From the NCBI GenBank assembly GCA_003151735.1, contig PLYI01000038.1, positions 1-54,565 on the forward strand: DNA of 54,565 nt. The letters are read 5' to 3'. Below the pieces are notes generated by a model. That model worked only from the letters and a program-made list of their open reading frames with translations. It searched no databases and was not told the origin of the DNA. The stretch comes from Candidatus Bathyarchaeota archaeon (GTDB taxonomy: Archaea > Thermoproteota > Bathyarchaeia > Bathyarchaeales > Bathycorpusculaceae). Positions 8,388 to 17,266 of this stretch are shown piece by piece. The position numbers and the translations under genes are program-made. The first letter of the stretch is position 1, and the number at the start of each line of letters is the position of its first letter.

Positions 8388-9353
8388 CTAAGCAGAGTTT
8401 GCTGGTGCTAAAGTTGAGATTGCATAATCAACGTTGCCTATTGGCATTATTATGGGTAAATCTACACCTGCTGACAAGTACTCTTCCAACCGATGCTGAA
8501 CCGTTTCCTTGGTTCCCGTGAGAGTTAAAGCTTCAACAGCTTCATTGGGAGCATTAGCTTTCGCTCCAGCGATGTCTGCTTTTTTCCAAGCTGCCTTCAT
8601 AGGCGCCAGCTGGTCTTCTGTTATGCCATAGGGTTCTAAGGTTTGGGGTTTGATGACTTCAGCGAGTTGGAAAAGGAAAAAGTAGAAGCCTTTCATAGCT
8701 TCTCGCGCTTTGTTTACGTCAGAATCTAAGGAAGCCATCATGTATGACGCTTTGTCGACTTTTCGATTCACTGAGGCTTCACCTACCTTTACGGCTGAAC
8801 TCATTTTCCTTGTTGTCTCCACAGTGGCTAAAGCAGGGGAAAGCAGGGCGCCGTCTCCAACTTTTCCCGCTAACTCCAGCAGCTCAGTGGATAATCCTGC
8901 TATGTAAACTGGAATGGAACTTTGAATTTTGAAGCCGACCTGGAGGTTTTCTGCTTGGAAGAATTTTCCTTTGAAGTTTATGTTGTTGCCGCTCCAAAAA
9001 GCCCTAACTAACTCTACGTATTCGTTGACCCGTTTTACAGGCCGCGTTTCCTTCACTGGAAAGATCCGTTGCCCAATTTTTGGAATAGTGGGAAAACTAC
9101 CTAACCCTAAACCCATGATTGCCCTGCCATTTGAGAGCTCGCTTAACGTGCCAAACGTGGTTGCGGCTACTACTGGGTGTCTTGTGTACGTGTTTATGAT
9201 TCCTGAAGCGGCTTTGATTTTGTTTGTTGAATTTAAGATTAGTGATAAGTAGGAAACTATGTCTCTTTGGAATAGGCTCTCATGCATCCAGATGGATTCG
9301 TAACCAGCCGCTTCTGCTTTAACAGCTATTTTAACAATGTCTTGGACTGGCAA
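8388..9353 (-). CDS. Luciferase-like (LLM) flavin/F420-dependent oxidoreductase, 5' end interrupted by a TGA
   Basis: The 321-residue frame matches the LLM superfamily TIM barrel, which includes F420-dependent Mer-type reductases: AEAAGYESIWMHES, GIINTYTRHPVVAA, and GRAIMGLGLGS are typical. F420 use is inferred, not shown. The annotated start is TTG at 9353. The family resemblance begins upstream: in the same frame GFNPVLPVQD follows a TGA at 9369-9371, and seven codons before it stands a GTG (9390-9392) with an AGGTG-like sequence. The natural first strand is therefore cut by a nonsense codon, or translation begins downstream of it with a shortened N-terminus. Confidence 0.75.
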   Translation of the reverse strand: MPVQDIVKIAVKAEAAGYESIWMHESLFQRDIVSYLSLILNSTNKIKAASGIINTYTRHPVVAATTFGTLSELSNGRAIMGLGLGSFPTIPKIGQRIFPVKETRPVKRVNEYVELVRAFWSGNNINFKGKFFQAENLQVGFKIQSSIPVYIAGLSTELLELAGKVGDGALLSPALATVETTRKMSSAVKVGEASVNRKVDKASYMMASLDSDVNKAREAMKGFYFFLFQLAEVIKPQTLEPYGITEDQLAPMKAAWKKADIAGAKANAPNEAVEALTLTGTKETVQHRLEEYLSAGVDLPIIMPIGNVDYAISTLAPANSA

Positions 9354-9471
9354 AACCGGATTAAATCCTCAGGCAAGCCGCAAAGTAAACACCTAAGAAA
9401 TACTGTCGAAACAAGCAGTTTTAAGCATTACTGTACCCATCGGGCGCAGATAAGAGAGCTATTACCGTGGG

Positions 9472-9933
9472 TTAGTTTATGGGTTTTTTCCATCCGCCGT
9501 TGCTGAAATGTGCTATGCAGCCGAAGGGAACCGCAAGCAAGACAATGTCGATGACTGCCACGGATGTAAAAGATAAGTTTAGTGTGGTTTGTAGGACAAG
9601 GTTAACAGTTGAGAATGTGAGCAGCAGGAATATGCCGTTTAGCCAAAAGCCCACTTGCCAGCCCTTGGTTTTGTATAGTGTGTTTATGATGAAGATGTTT
9701 AAGACACCAACCAGTATCGGCTGAACAAAGTATGTTGTGAAAACTAAAAGTGAAATGCCTATGGGCGGCATGTAAGACATGAAAGATTGCCGCGCACCAT
9801 CCAGCTGCATTTGAACCAGAATTAAGACGATGGCTAAAATCAAGCCTTGAATTAGGAGGTTCTCGATTAACCGCAAATTCCGCAAATGATTAAAAACTCG
9901 GTTTTCAGTTAGCATTTTGAGCAATCCAGTCAC
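9472..9933 (-). CDS. Small polytopic membrane protein of unknown function
   Basis: The 153-residue protein has four predicted membrane helices (around residues 25-42, 53-77, 93-115 and 123-142) with a positively charged N-terminus. I do not recognise a family. Its start overlaps the 3' end of the glycosidase-like gene by 29 bp, so the two are probably translated from one mRNA. Co-expression with an anchored glycosidase hints at an envelope or polysaccharide role, for instance a GtrA-like flippase helper, but no motif proves this. Confidence 0.65.
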   Translation of the reverse strand: MTGLLKMLTENRVFNHLRNLRLIENLLIQGLILAIVLILVQMQLDGARQSFMSYMPPIGISLLVFTTYFVQPILVGVLNIFIINTLYKTKGWQVGFWLNGIFLLLTFSTVNLVLQTTLNLSFTSVAVIDIVLLAVPFGCIAHFSNGGWKKPIN

Positions 9934-10834
9934 CTACCGCTTGTTCCGCGGGTCTACCACGGATTCCATAGTTATCAAAAGCGCTGTTCCAGTAAACCAG
10001 CCAACAGCCCTTAAGTCCCATGCTTTTGAAGAGGTTAAGTCCCTTAATTATGAAGTCGCTTTGAGCTTGGCTATTGCTTGTTGACATACCAAACTCCGTT
10101 ATCACCACATCCTTGTTGGTTATCTGATGTAGGTTTTGGATAAAGTGCGGTGATAACACAAGAAATGAATCCATAAAGACATCATAGCCTACAAAATCGA
10201 GTTTTTTGCTAAGTTCAATCGGTACGTTGGTTCTTAGGACGTAGCCGACTCCAAAGTTCGTGTAGAGCTGAGCTGAAAGATGATGAGATACCACGGTGGA
10301 GTACATTGTATCAAAGTTAGTTAAAATTTCGTCGTCGGAGAATAATGCACCTACTGCCCAAGGAGAAGACGCTTCAGGTTCATTCATGACTTGAATGTAC
10401 TTGATGTGGCTTCCCCAGCGGTTAAGGTAATAATCAACTTTATCGGTTGATTCAAGGTTTTTAATGACCAGCGCCACAACTAAACCGTAATTGTCGGTTG
10501 CTGAAAAGAAGATGTCTGTTTTTCGGTTTTGGGTGTTGTTGTAGTCAGTTGGGTCGCATTCAAGAGTGATACGGATGGCTTTGAAGCCTAAATCGTAAAT
10601 GCGCGTGACTTCACCGTAAATCTGGGATTCGTTGTCTTGTTCATAAACGTAGTGGATTCCAACCTGGAAGCTAGAGGTTCCGTTCCTGTCAGCTGACGCG
10701 TAATATTGATATGGAAAGAAAATTTGGGTAAAGAGAAACAACACACAAAGCGTAATAACGATGAGGTTTTTTATCAAACTCCTGTTTGTGAAACCGATAA
10801 AGCCCGAAGCGAAGTTTCTTAAGAGCTTGCTCAT
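9905..10834 (-). CDS. Membrane-anchored clan A glycoside hydrolase-like protein
   Basis: An N-terminal signal anchor (about residues 24-45) precedes a TIM-barrel domain. Two catalytic-type motifs are seen: YIQVMNEPEASS near residue 150 (NEP, acid/base Glu on strand 4) and DVVITEFGMS near residue 245 (TEFG, nucleophile on strand 7). This spacing is typical of retaining clan GH-A enzymes such as GH5 or GH39. The exact family and substrate cannot be assigned. The protein would act outside the cell. It is the first gene of a pair with the overlapping membrane protein downstream. Confidence 0.7.
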   Translation of the reverse strand: MSKLLRNFASGFIGFTNRSLIKNLIVITLCVLFLFTQIFFPYQYYASADRNGTSSFQVGIHYVYEQDNESQIYGEVTRIYDLGFKAIRITLECDPTDYNNTQNRKTDIFFSATDNYGLVVALVIKNLESTDKVDYYLNRWGSHIKYIQVMNEPEASSPWAVGALFSDDEILTNFDTMYSTVVSHHLSAQLYTNFGVGYVLRTNVPIELSKKLDFVGYDVFMDSFLVLSPHFIQNLHQITNKDVVITEFGMSTSNSQAQSDFIIKGLNLFKSMGLKGCWLVYWNSAFDNYGIRGRPAEQAVGDWIAQNAN

Positions 10835-10914
10835 AGCTCTACAATATACCCTGTCTTCTTTTAAGTTTTAATGAACTAAAAACGAAAAACAAGAAAAAGA
10901 AAGTAGATAGCTTC

Positions 10915-12078
10915 TTAGTAGAAGCTTTGGATTGGCGAATCGTTGCTGTGTTCGATGCTGGATCCTACTGGCTTGATTTCTTCGATTTTGGTCTTCGTCA
11001 AAGATTTGATTTGGTTAAAGTTTGACATTTCGCCGTAGCTTACCAGCGTGATTGCGGTGCCATCTTCGCCTTTGCGTGCGGTTCTGCCTATGCGGTGGAA
11101 GTAGACTGGTGCGTCATTGGGTACATCGTAGTTGATTATGTGTGTTATGCCTTCGATGTCTAAGCCTCTTGCAGCAACGTCAGTTGCCACCAGTAGGTTT
11201 AGTCGGCCTGCTTTGAAGTCGCTGATTGCACGGTCTCTTTGCGCTTGTGTGAATCCTGCGTGGAGTGCTTGTACTCGGCAGCCTTTGCGGTAGAGTTGGT
11301 CGGAGAGTCGGCTGGTTTCTCTGCGTGTTCGGCAGAAAATTATGGCTTTGTCTACGCGGTCATCGTGTAAGATGTCGCAGAGTGCTCCGAACTTGCCATT
11401 TTGGTTAACAACTGTGTAGAACTGTTTCATCTGGGTTAATGCGATTTCGTCTTTGCTGACAAGGATTTTCTCTGGGTTCTTCATGTATTTGTTGCAGACT
11501 TTCATGACTGATTGTTCGATGGTTGCGCTGAAAAGGCTAGTTTGCCTGTCTCTTGGGGTTTTTGAGAGAATGTACTCAACGTCTTCGGTGAATCCCATGT
11601 CAAGCATTCGGTCAGCTTCGTCAAGAACCACTATCTTCACCGTTGAAAGATTAAGAACGCGCCTTTCCATAAGGTCGATTAATCTTCCAGGGGTGCCGAC
11701 GACGATGTGGACTCCGCTGGCTAATGCATGGATTTGTTTGTTGATGGATTCTCCACCGTAAACAGCTAAAACTCTTAGTTTAGCATATTTCGCAAAAAGC
11801 GCCATTTGTTCAGCTACTTGCACCGCTAATTCGCGGGTTGGAACTAAAATTAGTCCTTGAACGCCACGGATTTCGCGGTTTAAACGTTGAACCATTGGTA
11901 CGCCGAAAGCGGCTGTTTTTCCTGTTCCGGTTTGTGCTTGCCCGATGACATCCTTGCCTTCGAGTAAGGGAATTATTGCTTGAGCTTGAATTGGAAAAAG
12001 ACTATCAAACCCGAGTTCTTCTATACTTTTTAGGACTTCTCCTGATAATGGCAAGTCCTTAAATGATTGAATTTGCAT
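10915..12078 (-). CDS. DEAD-box ATP-dependent RNA helicase
   Basis: All core motifs are present in the 387-residue protein: Q motif (LFPIQAQAIIP), Walker A AQTGTGKT, PTRELA, VLDEADRMLD, SAT, and the second RecA-domain motifs ARGLDIEG and HRIGRTARKG. It lacks long extensions, so it is a minimal helicase of the archaeal DeaD type, expected to remodel RNA in ribosome assembly or mRNA turnover. A TATA-like sequence (minus strand of 12181-12190) lies about 100 bp before the ATG, leaving a leader of roughly 75 nt, often seen for cold-regulated helicases; regulation is inference only. Confidence 0.95.
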   Translation of the reverse strand: MQIQSFKDLPLSGEVLKSIEELGFDSLFPIQAQAIIPLLEGKDVIGQAQTGTGKTAAFGVPMVQRLNREIRGVQGLILVPTRELAVQVAEQMALFAKYAKLRVLAVYGGESINKQIHALASGVHIVVGTPGRLIDLMERRVLNLSTVKIVVLDEADRMLDMGFTEDVEYILSKTPRDRQTSLFSATIEQSVMKVCNKYMKNPEKILVSKDEIALTQMKQFYTVVNQNGKFGALCDILHDDRVDKAIIFCRTRRETSRLSDQLYRKGCRVQALHAGFTQAQRDRAISDFKAGRLNLLVATDVAARGLDIEGITHIINYDVPNDAPVYFHRIGRTARKGEDGTAITLVSYGEMSNFNQIKSLTKTKIEEIKPVGSSIEHSNDSPIQSFY

Positions 12079-12478
12079 ACTTTTTTATCTTCTGCCACAG
12101 GGTTTTTCATGATGTCTCTAAAAGCTTTGGAGCTTTGGTGATAGCATGATTAATGTGACAACTCAAAAGTTCAGTTCGGCGTATAAAAAGCTTTACCATA
12201 ATTTTGGGTAAAGGACATGTTGAAAAAGATTATTTTGCAAAAAAACAAATAGTTTTCTACCAAAAAACCCAGAATTTTCATTTAATTAGATTATTTTTGC
12301 AACCGAACAGAATTAAAAACATAAAAACTATCGGCTTAGTCAGTATTGCTATCTACTTTGTTTTTTAGCGGTTTATTGTGACTGTAAAGGCTCAATCACA
12401 TAGTCATAAAAGTGATTGAAAGCACAAGTTGAATCAGTTAAAGCATGAGCTTGAACGCTTAAAATGGAGAGACAAAAA
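12079..12478. other. Divergent intergenic region
   Basis: The region separates the helicase gene (minus) from the acidic protein gene (plus). It is A/T-rich. GTATAAAAAGC at about 12180-12190 can serve as a TATA box and reads acceptably on both strands. I see no RNA gene or further coding sequence here. Confidence 0.4.
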
Positions 12479-12745
12479 ATGAGTAAAGTCCCCAAAAAAA
12501 AGCCTCAACCCTACCTGTACACCGGAGACCCTAAACCTGACACTGAAGAAGAAACTGACGACATATACAACTCAAAAGAAAGAGAAGAAATGCTCGACGA
12601 CGACGAAATAACCGCGGCTGAAGAAGGCTTCATGAAAGGAAGAGAGGACGAGCCGCCAAGCAAGAAAAAGACAGCCAAAAACGCCGTCAGCCACGACGAC
12701 TCAGTTTCAGTTGAGTTAGCTAAAGAAGACAGCGAAGACGACTAA
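12479..12745 (+). CDS. Small, strongly acidic protein of unknown function
   Basis: I set the start at the second ATG (12479) because a GGAGAG ribosome-binding site sits just before it; this gives 88 residues. The N-terminus is basic (KVPKKKPQPYLYTGDP), the centre acidic with a conserved-looking block (MLDDDEITAAEEGFMKG), and the tail again charged with SKKKTAKN and an acidic end. The low hydrophobicity suggests a mostly disordered, nucleic-acid or protein-binding polypeptide. I do not recognise a characterised family. It has a long upstream region and is probably transcribed alone. Confidence 0.7.
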   Translation: MSKVPKKKPQPYLYTGDPKPDTEEETDDIYNSKEREEMLDDDEITAAEEGFMKGREDEPPSKKKTAKNAVSHDDSVSVELAKEDSEDD

Positions 12746-12951
12746 AAAGCATTCAAGAACCTATAATCTTTTCACCCTTTTAAGTTTTCTTAAATTGCAG
12801 AACTCTATTTTTCAGAATGAAACTGAATTCTGCTTTTAATAGGGTGGTTATAGTTTTTTGGGCACATTAACCTCGTTGCTTTCTGTTTGAGCTACCACTA
12901 ACCATAATAGGCAGAAAAGAGAATCTTGTGGTTGAGGGTTACCTACAAGTA

Positions 12952-13098
12952 ATGTCACTTAGAGATCCTGTTTGCGGAACGGTTCTAGACGAGAATACGG
13001 CTAAATTCAAGATTTCTTATGATGGCGAAACATACTATTTCTGCAGTCTCGTATGTAAGAAACGTTTCAAGCGGCACGCAACAAAATTTGTCAAATAA
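12952..13098 (+). CDS. YHS-domain small metal-binding protein
   Basis: This 48-residue ORF is a complete YHS domain: DPVCGTVLDENTA at the start and the YYFCSLVCKKRF signature in the second half. YHS domains bind heavy metals through the conserved Cys residues and occur alone or fused to metal-transport ATPases and mercury or copper proteins. Three Cys (positions about 8, 31 and 35) are visible. The gene is followed after 34 bp by the convergent aquaporin gene. Candidate roles are metal sensing or delivery; no metal transporter lies beside it. Confidence 0.8.
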   Translation: MSLRDPVCGTVLDENTAKFKISYDGETYYFCSLVCKKRFKRHATKFVK

Positions 13099-13132
13099 GT
13101 TCTTAAAATAAAAAGAAAGGAATTATTGTTTT

Positions 13133-13867
13133 TTATTTTTGCTTGAATATTTTCCAGACTATAGCAGCCAAGATTCCGCCGATTACTGGTGCGACTATGA
13201 ACAGCCAAAGTTGACTTAACGCTGTGCCGCCGACAAAGATTGCAGGTCCTAAACTTCTTGCCGGGTTCACGGATGTGCCATCGATAGGTATTGCTACAAG
13301 GTGGATAAGCACTAAGGTTAAGCCGATTGATAGCCCAGCGAATCCTTTAGGTGCCCGCTCACTGGTTGAACCGTGGACGACAAGCACGAATATGAAGGTT
13401 AGGACTATTTCAGCAATTAACGCAGACGCCAAATTATAACCTGCTATAGACGCAGCGCCATAACCGTTTGCACCCAAACCATTAACAGCCAAGCTATACG
13501 TTGGACTTCCAACCGCTATCGCATAGAGTATGCCTGCACCGATTATTGCGCCAACACATTGAAAAACAACATAGAACGCTGTGTCCTTAGCGCTTAGTTT
13601 TCCAGCAACCAACATAGATATTGAGATTGCAGGGTTAATGTGGCAACCGGAAATGCTGCCTATCGCGTAAACCATCGCTAACACTGCAAGACCAAAAGCA
13701 AACGCTATTCCCACGTTTCCAATGTAAAAGCCTGCAATAACAGCGCTGCCGCAGCCCATCAGCACCAGCACCATTGTTCCAATCAGTTCAGCAACGTATT
13801 TTTTTATAGGTGAAATTGGAGTTGTAGTTGGAGTCGGTATCATAACTGTTTTTTCTACTTCAGTCAT
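13133..13867 (-). CDS. Aquaporin (MIP family)
   Basis: The 244-residue protein has six membrane helices and the two half-helix signature motifs: SGCHINPAIS in the first half and GTSVNPARSLGPA in the second. The His in LVLIHLVAIP and the Arg after the second NPA are typical of the narrow selectivity filter of water-specific channels (AqpZ/AqpM type), so water rather than glycerol transport is likely. An N-terminal tail with a PTPTTTPISP stretch precedes the first helix. It is a single-gene unit with a promoter in 13868-13960. Confidence 0.93.
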   Translation of the reverse strand: MTEVEKTVMIPTPTTTPISPIKKYVAELIGTMVLVLMGCGSAVIAGFYIGNVGIAFAFGLAVLAMVYAIGSISGCHINPAISISMLVAGKLSAKDTAFYVVFQCVGAIIGAGILYAIAVGSPTYSLAVNGLGANGYGAASIAGYNLASALIAEIVLTFIFVLVVHGSTSERAPKGFAGLSIGLTLVLIHLVAIPIDGTSVNPARSLGPAIFVGGTALSQLWLFIVAPVIGGILAAIVWKIFKQK

Positions 13868-13963
13868 TCTTCTTTCCTCTAGTTTTTTTTAATTAGCTCT
13901 CAGGTTTCAATCAAATCACTTATAATGGTTTTCATCAAGAAAGCGCTAAAACAGAAACAGTGA

Positions 13964-15241
13964 TTAGAGTTTTTCACTAGCAGAAATATCCGTCATCATG
14001 AGTCCTGATACCATCTTTGGATAAAAATCAGTACTTTTCTCAGGCAAAAGTTCATGTTGTTGCGCTATTTCTGCAACTGTTTTAGCGTTTATCGGGTTAA
14101 CTAGGAAAGCGATGCTGGCTTCTCCACGGTTAACCTTCTCCACCGCCTCCCTGGTCCAGCGGGCATACAAGATATTCTCATCCATGCTTAACTGCCCAGT
14201 TCTTAGAATGTGTTTGAAAACGATGTCGCGGAGAATTACAACGTCGAAGATTTTTGTTTCCTTCGACACGTTGGCGTTCACGAAGTCGTAGACGGCTTTG
14301 TCATGTTTGAGCGTTAAACCGTAAGCGTTGGTGCCACTGAAAACGCAGAAGGCATGCTCATTTAGGTGTTCAGTCAAGAAGTTTTCGATGGCTTCAACGG
14401 TTGGTTTTATCTCTGTAACTTCAAAGAAAAACTTGAAGCCCTCCAAAACCGTGGGCGTCAACTTGTATTCTTTAAGCAGCCGATGCGTGGGCAAAACCAC
14501 GAGTCCTTCTTCTTGGACAGGCACCATGTAGCTCATGTGGAAGTTGAACGCTGAATCCTCTGTCCAGCTGCCTTTGCTGCGCATTTCATCTCGGTAAGCT
14601 AAGGCGCTCTCGTAACGATGGTGCCCATCAGTTATAACCATCGTTTTCGCACCCAAGGACACCTGCAACTGCCTGATTTTCTCTGGGTCAGTTACCTTCC
14701 AAACCGTATGCCTAACCTGCAGAGAATCAGTAACTTGGATTATTGGTTTGGTTTTCGCAGTTTCTTCTAGGAAAGCGATGGTTTTTCTTTCTTGGTCTTG
14801 GTAGATTAAGAAGACTGGTTCAAAGTCTTTTTGGACGTTACGTAACATGTTTAAGCGGTCGGCTTTTGGCGCTTTGTAGGTGCCTTCATGGGGAAACACC
14901 ATGTTTTCGCAGTAATCGTAAAGCCGCAGAGCGGCAATTAACCCTGTGCGCTCACATTTCTTTCCGTCAAGAGAGAATTCTTGGCGTGAAACAAAAATTG
15001 CAGGCTTGGTTTCTTTTGCCATTATGCCTTCCTTTAGCCACTGCATGATGCGCTGGTTTGCTGCTTCGTACTTGTTTTGTTCCATGGGCAGAATCAAGCG
15101 GCAATAGTTGTAGGGTGACTTCGCATAGTATTCTTTCTGCATTTCTGGGTCTATTTTGTCGTATGGTTGCGTTATCAAATTTTCGGGGTTGCCGGCTTTC
15201 TGGGTGTAGCGTATAGCTTTGAAGGGTCTAATGTCAACCAA
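13964..15241 (-). CDS. DUF1015-family protein, last gene of a serine-biosynthesis-type operon
   Basis: The protein begins with the family signature VDIRPFKAIRY and contains the conserved NMLRNVQKDFEPVFLIY and TDGHHRYESAL motifs of DUF1015. I place the start at TTG 15241, which gives the usual N-terminus; an upstream TTG at 15274 would overlap serA. Function is unproven. It lies 10 bp after serA, which itself overlaps an aminotransferase gene, so the three are probably one transcript. Context suggests a step connected with phosphoserine or serine metabolism; no recognisable phosphoserine phosphatase is in the window. The conserved HH motif would suit phosphate or metal chemistry, but that is speculation. 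Confidence 0.85.
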   Translation of the reverse strand: MVDIRPFKAIRYTQKAGNPENLITQPYDKIDPEMQKEYYAKSPYNYCRLILPMEQNKYEAANQRIMQWLKEGIMAKETKPAIFVSRQEFSLDGKKCERTGLIAALRLYDYCENMVFPHEGTYKAPKADRLNMLRNVQKDFEPVFLIYQDQERKTIAFLEETAKTKPIIQVTDSLQVRHTVWKVTDPEKIRQLQVSLGAKTMVITDGHHRYESALAYRDEMRSKGSWTEDSAFNFHMSYMVPVQEEGLVVLPTHRLLKEYKLTPTVLEGFKFFFEVTEIKPTVEAIENFLTEHLNEHAFCVFSGTNAYGLTLKHDKAVYDFVNANVSKETKIFDVVILRDIVFKHILRTGQLSMDENILYARWTREAVEKVNRGEASIAFLVNPINAKTVAEIAQQHELLPEKSTDFYPKMVSGLMMTDISASEKL

Positions 15242-15251
15242 AATTTTCAGC

Positions 15252-16148
15252 TCACAGCTTTTCCAGCGCTTCAATAACGGCTTTAGCTATTTGTATGCTT
15301 GCCTTCCATTGCGCTTCATGCGTCTGTGCACCCATATGAGGCGTGGCAATTACGTTGTTTAGCTTGAAGAGTTTGTTGTTTTTGGGCGGTTCCTCCTCAA
15401 AAACGTCCAGTGCGGCGCCAGCAACTTTACCTGACAAGAGCGCTTGATAGAGTGCTTCTTGATCCACCACTCCGCCTCGGGAACAGTCGATCAGCATTAC
15501 GCCTTTTTTCATCAGGTTGAATTCTTTTGTGGAAATCATGTGGTGTGTGTGTTGTGTTAGGGGAACGTGGAGGGTGATAAAGTCTGCTTGAGGTAGCATT
15601 TTGGCGAGTGGCACAAAACGGTCGTAAACGCATTCTTCTACAGGCAACACCTTCATGCCAAGGGCTAAGGCTAAGCTTTCAACGGTTTTGCCGATGTACC
15701 CGCAGCCGATAACGCCCAGGGTTTTGCCGTTGACTTCATGACCCATTAATTCTTCTTTTTCCCATTTGCCGTCACGTAGGCTGGTGGTTCCCTGAACAAT
15801 ATTTCTTGCCAGAGCCAACATGTGACCTATAGTTAGTTCTGCAACGCTAATGAAGGAGACATGAGGCGTATTAACAAGTGCAATGCCCATTTTTTGGGCT
15901 CTTTCGTAATCCACATTGTCTAAACCCTCACCTGCACGACCAATCACGCGGAGTTTTTTGGCGTTGTCAAGCAGTTCGCCCTTAACTTTAGTTGCTGACC
16001 TAACAATCAAAACATCGTAGTCACCGATGATTTTGGGCAACTCAGACTTCGGCATAGCCCATGCCCGAGTAACCTGGTAGCCTTTTTCCTCGAGAAGCTT
16101 TATGCCTTCATCAAAGATTCTGTCGCTTACGAGGATTTTAATGGTCAC
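15252..16148 (-). CDS. serA: D-3-phosphoglycerate dehydrogenase, short form
   Basis: About 298 residues with the D-2-hydroxyacid dehydrogenase fold: GRAGEGLDNVD, Rossmann motif LGVIGCGYIGKTVE, the SRGGVVDQEAL motif with catalytic Arg, a Glu in FEEEPP, and the catalytic His in TPHMGAQTHEA. It catalyses NAD-dependent oxidation of 3-phosphoglycerate, the first step of serine synthesis. The C-terminal ACT regulatory domain is missing, so serine feedback through ACT is not expected. The GTG start at 16148 overlaps the TGA stop of the aminotransferase gene by four bases (GTGA), a sign of translational coupling. Other 2-hydroxyacid substrates cannot be excluded. Confidence 0.88.
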   Translation of the reverse strand: MTIKILVSDRIFDEGIKLLEEKGYQVTRAWAMPKSELPKIIGDYDVLIVRSATKVKGELLDNAKKLRVIGRAGEGLDNVDYERAQKMGIALVNTPHVSFISVAELTIGHMLALARNIVQGTTSLRDGKWEKEELMGHEVNGKTLGVIGCGYIGKTVESLALALGMKVLPVEECVYDRFVPLAKMLPQADFITLHVPLTQHTHHMISTKEFNLMKKGVMLIDCSRGGVVDQEALYQALLSGKVAGAALDVFEEEPPKNNKLFKLNNVIATPHMGAQTHEAQWKASIQIAKAVIEALEKL

Positions 16149-17221
16149 TTTAATCCCCAAATCTGGTCAATTGCATTCAAGACTTCTTTGATCCCGCTTA
16201 GGTTCCATTCGCCCATGTGGCCGATGCGGAAGGTTTTTTCAGCCATTTTGCCGTAGCCGCCAGAAATCATGTAGCCTTTTTCAGCGAGTTTCTGGTTGAG
16301 TTCTTTGAAGTTTTTATTTTGGGTGTTGCTTATGCAGCTGACTGTTATGGATTCGTATCCTGGTTCGGGGAACATGGCAAAATGCTTCTTTGCCCACTGT
16401 TGAGTGTAGGTTGCCATGTCTTTGTGGCGTAAGTAGACTTTGTCGTAGGTTTCCTCAAGCAAGAGATCCATGCGTTTGTTGAGTGCGTAGAGAAGAGAGA
16501 TGTTGGGAGTAAAAGGAGTTTGGTGTTTCTTTTCAAACTCAAAGATATCCACTAAGTCGGTGTATGCGCCTCTGTTTGGGACTTGTTTGGCACGTTCAAT
16601 CGCTCGGTCGTTGACTAATGCAACCGCTAAACCCGGTGGCAAAGCAAAACATTTCTGTGTAGAGCCAAAGACGATGTCACAGTTAAATTCTGAGGGCAAA
16701 GTTTTGTCGCCTGCCATCGAAGAAACAGCATCAACAGCGAAGATTATGTCTGGGTGCTCTTTTTTGACTATTTTGCCGATTTCCGCTATGGGGTTTCGTA
16801 CGCCTGTGGAGGTTTCGTTGTGGCAAACCATTAAGGTGTCGTATTTGCCGCTTGCAAGTTTCTCCGCAATCATATCGGGTTTAATTGCCTTACCCATTTC
16901 CACTTCTATAACATCTGTTTCTTTGCCGCATGACACTATGGTTTGTGCAGCTCGCTGGCTGAAGGCACCGTTGACGCATGCAAGGGCTTTTTGTTTTACA
17001 ATGCTTCGGCCAATTATGTCAAACCACAATGTGCCCGATGAAGTTGTAACCGTGGGTTTGTAATCGGGCGTTAATTGGAAGAATTTGGCGATTTTATCAG
17101 TTATTCCGCCGTAAAACTCGGAGAACTCTTTTTCTCTATGACCGATTAGGTAACGAGTTTGTTCGTTTAGCATCTCTTTACTTACTTCGGTTGGACCGGG
17201 AATCAAGAGTTTTTTGTGCAT
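16145..17221 (-). CDS. Class V aminotransferase (alanine-glyoxylate / serine-pyruvate / phosphoserine type)
   Basis: The 358-residue protein is a fold-type I PLP enzyme. Visible motifs are IPGPTEVSKEM at the N-terminus, SSGTLWFD for phosphate binding, HNETSTGV, VDAVSSMAGD with the PLP-binding Asp, and GSTQKCFALPPG with the Schiff-base Lys. Archaeal relatives act on alanine-glyoxylate, serine-pyruvate or 3-phosphohydroxypyruvate. Its coupling to serA makes 3-phosphohydroxypyruvate the best guess, which would make it a functional replacement for SerC. It is the first gene of the operon, with a GAAGGA ribosome-binding site before the ATG. Confidence 0.88.
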   Translation of the reverse strand: MHKKLLIPGPTEVSKEMLNEQTRYLIGHREKEFSEFYGGITDKIAKFFQLTPDYKPTVTTSSGTLWFDIIGRSIVKQKALACVNGAFSQRAAQTIVSCGKETDVIEVEMGKAIKPDMIAEKLASGKYDTLMVCHNETSTGVRNPIAEIGKIVKKEHPDIIFAVDAVSSMAGDKTLPSEFNCDIVFGSTQKCFALPPGLAVALVNDRAIERAKQVPNRGAYTDLVDIFEFEKKHQTPFTPNISLLYALNKRMDLLLEETYDKVYLRHKDMATYTQQWAKKHFAMFPEPGYESITVSCISNTQNKNFKELNQKLAEKGYMISGGYGKMAEKTFRIGHMGEWNLSGIKEVLNAIDQIWGLK

Positions 17222-17249
17222 CGTAAATCCTTCAGCAAAGAGGTTAATG

Positions 17250-17266
17250 CATTAAAATATAAGGCT
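17250..17266 (-). promoter_or_regulatory. Probable TATA box of the aminotransferase-serA-DUF1015 operon
   Basis: On the minus strand CCTTATATTTTAATG lies about 30-45 bases upstream of the ATG at 17221, at the right place for transcription to begin just before the GAAGGA ribosome-binding site. This is assigned only by position and A/T pattern. Confidence 0.4.
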
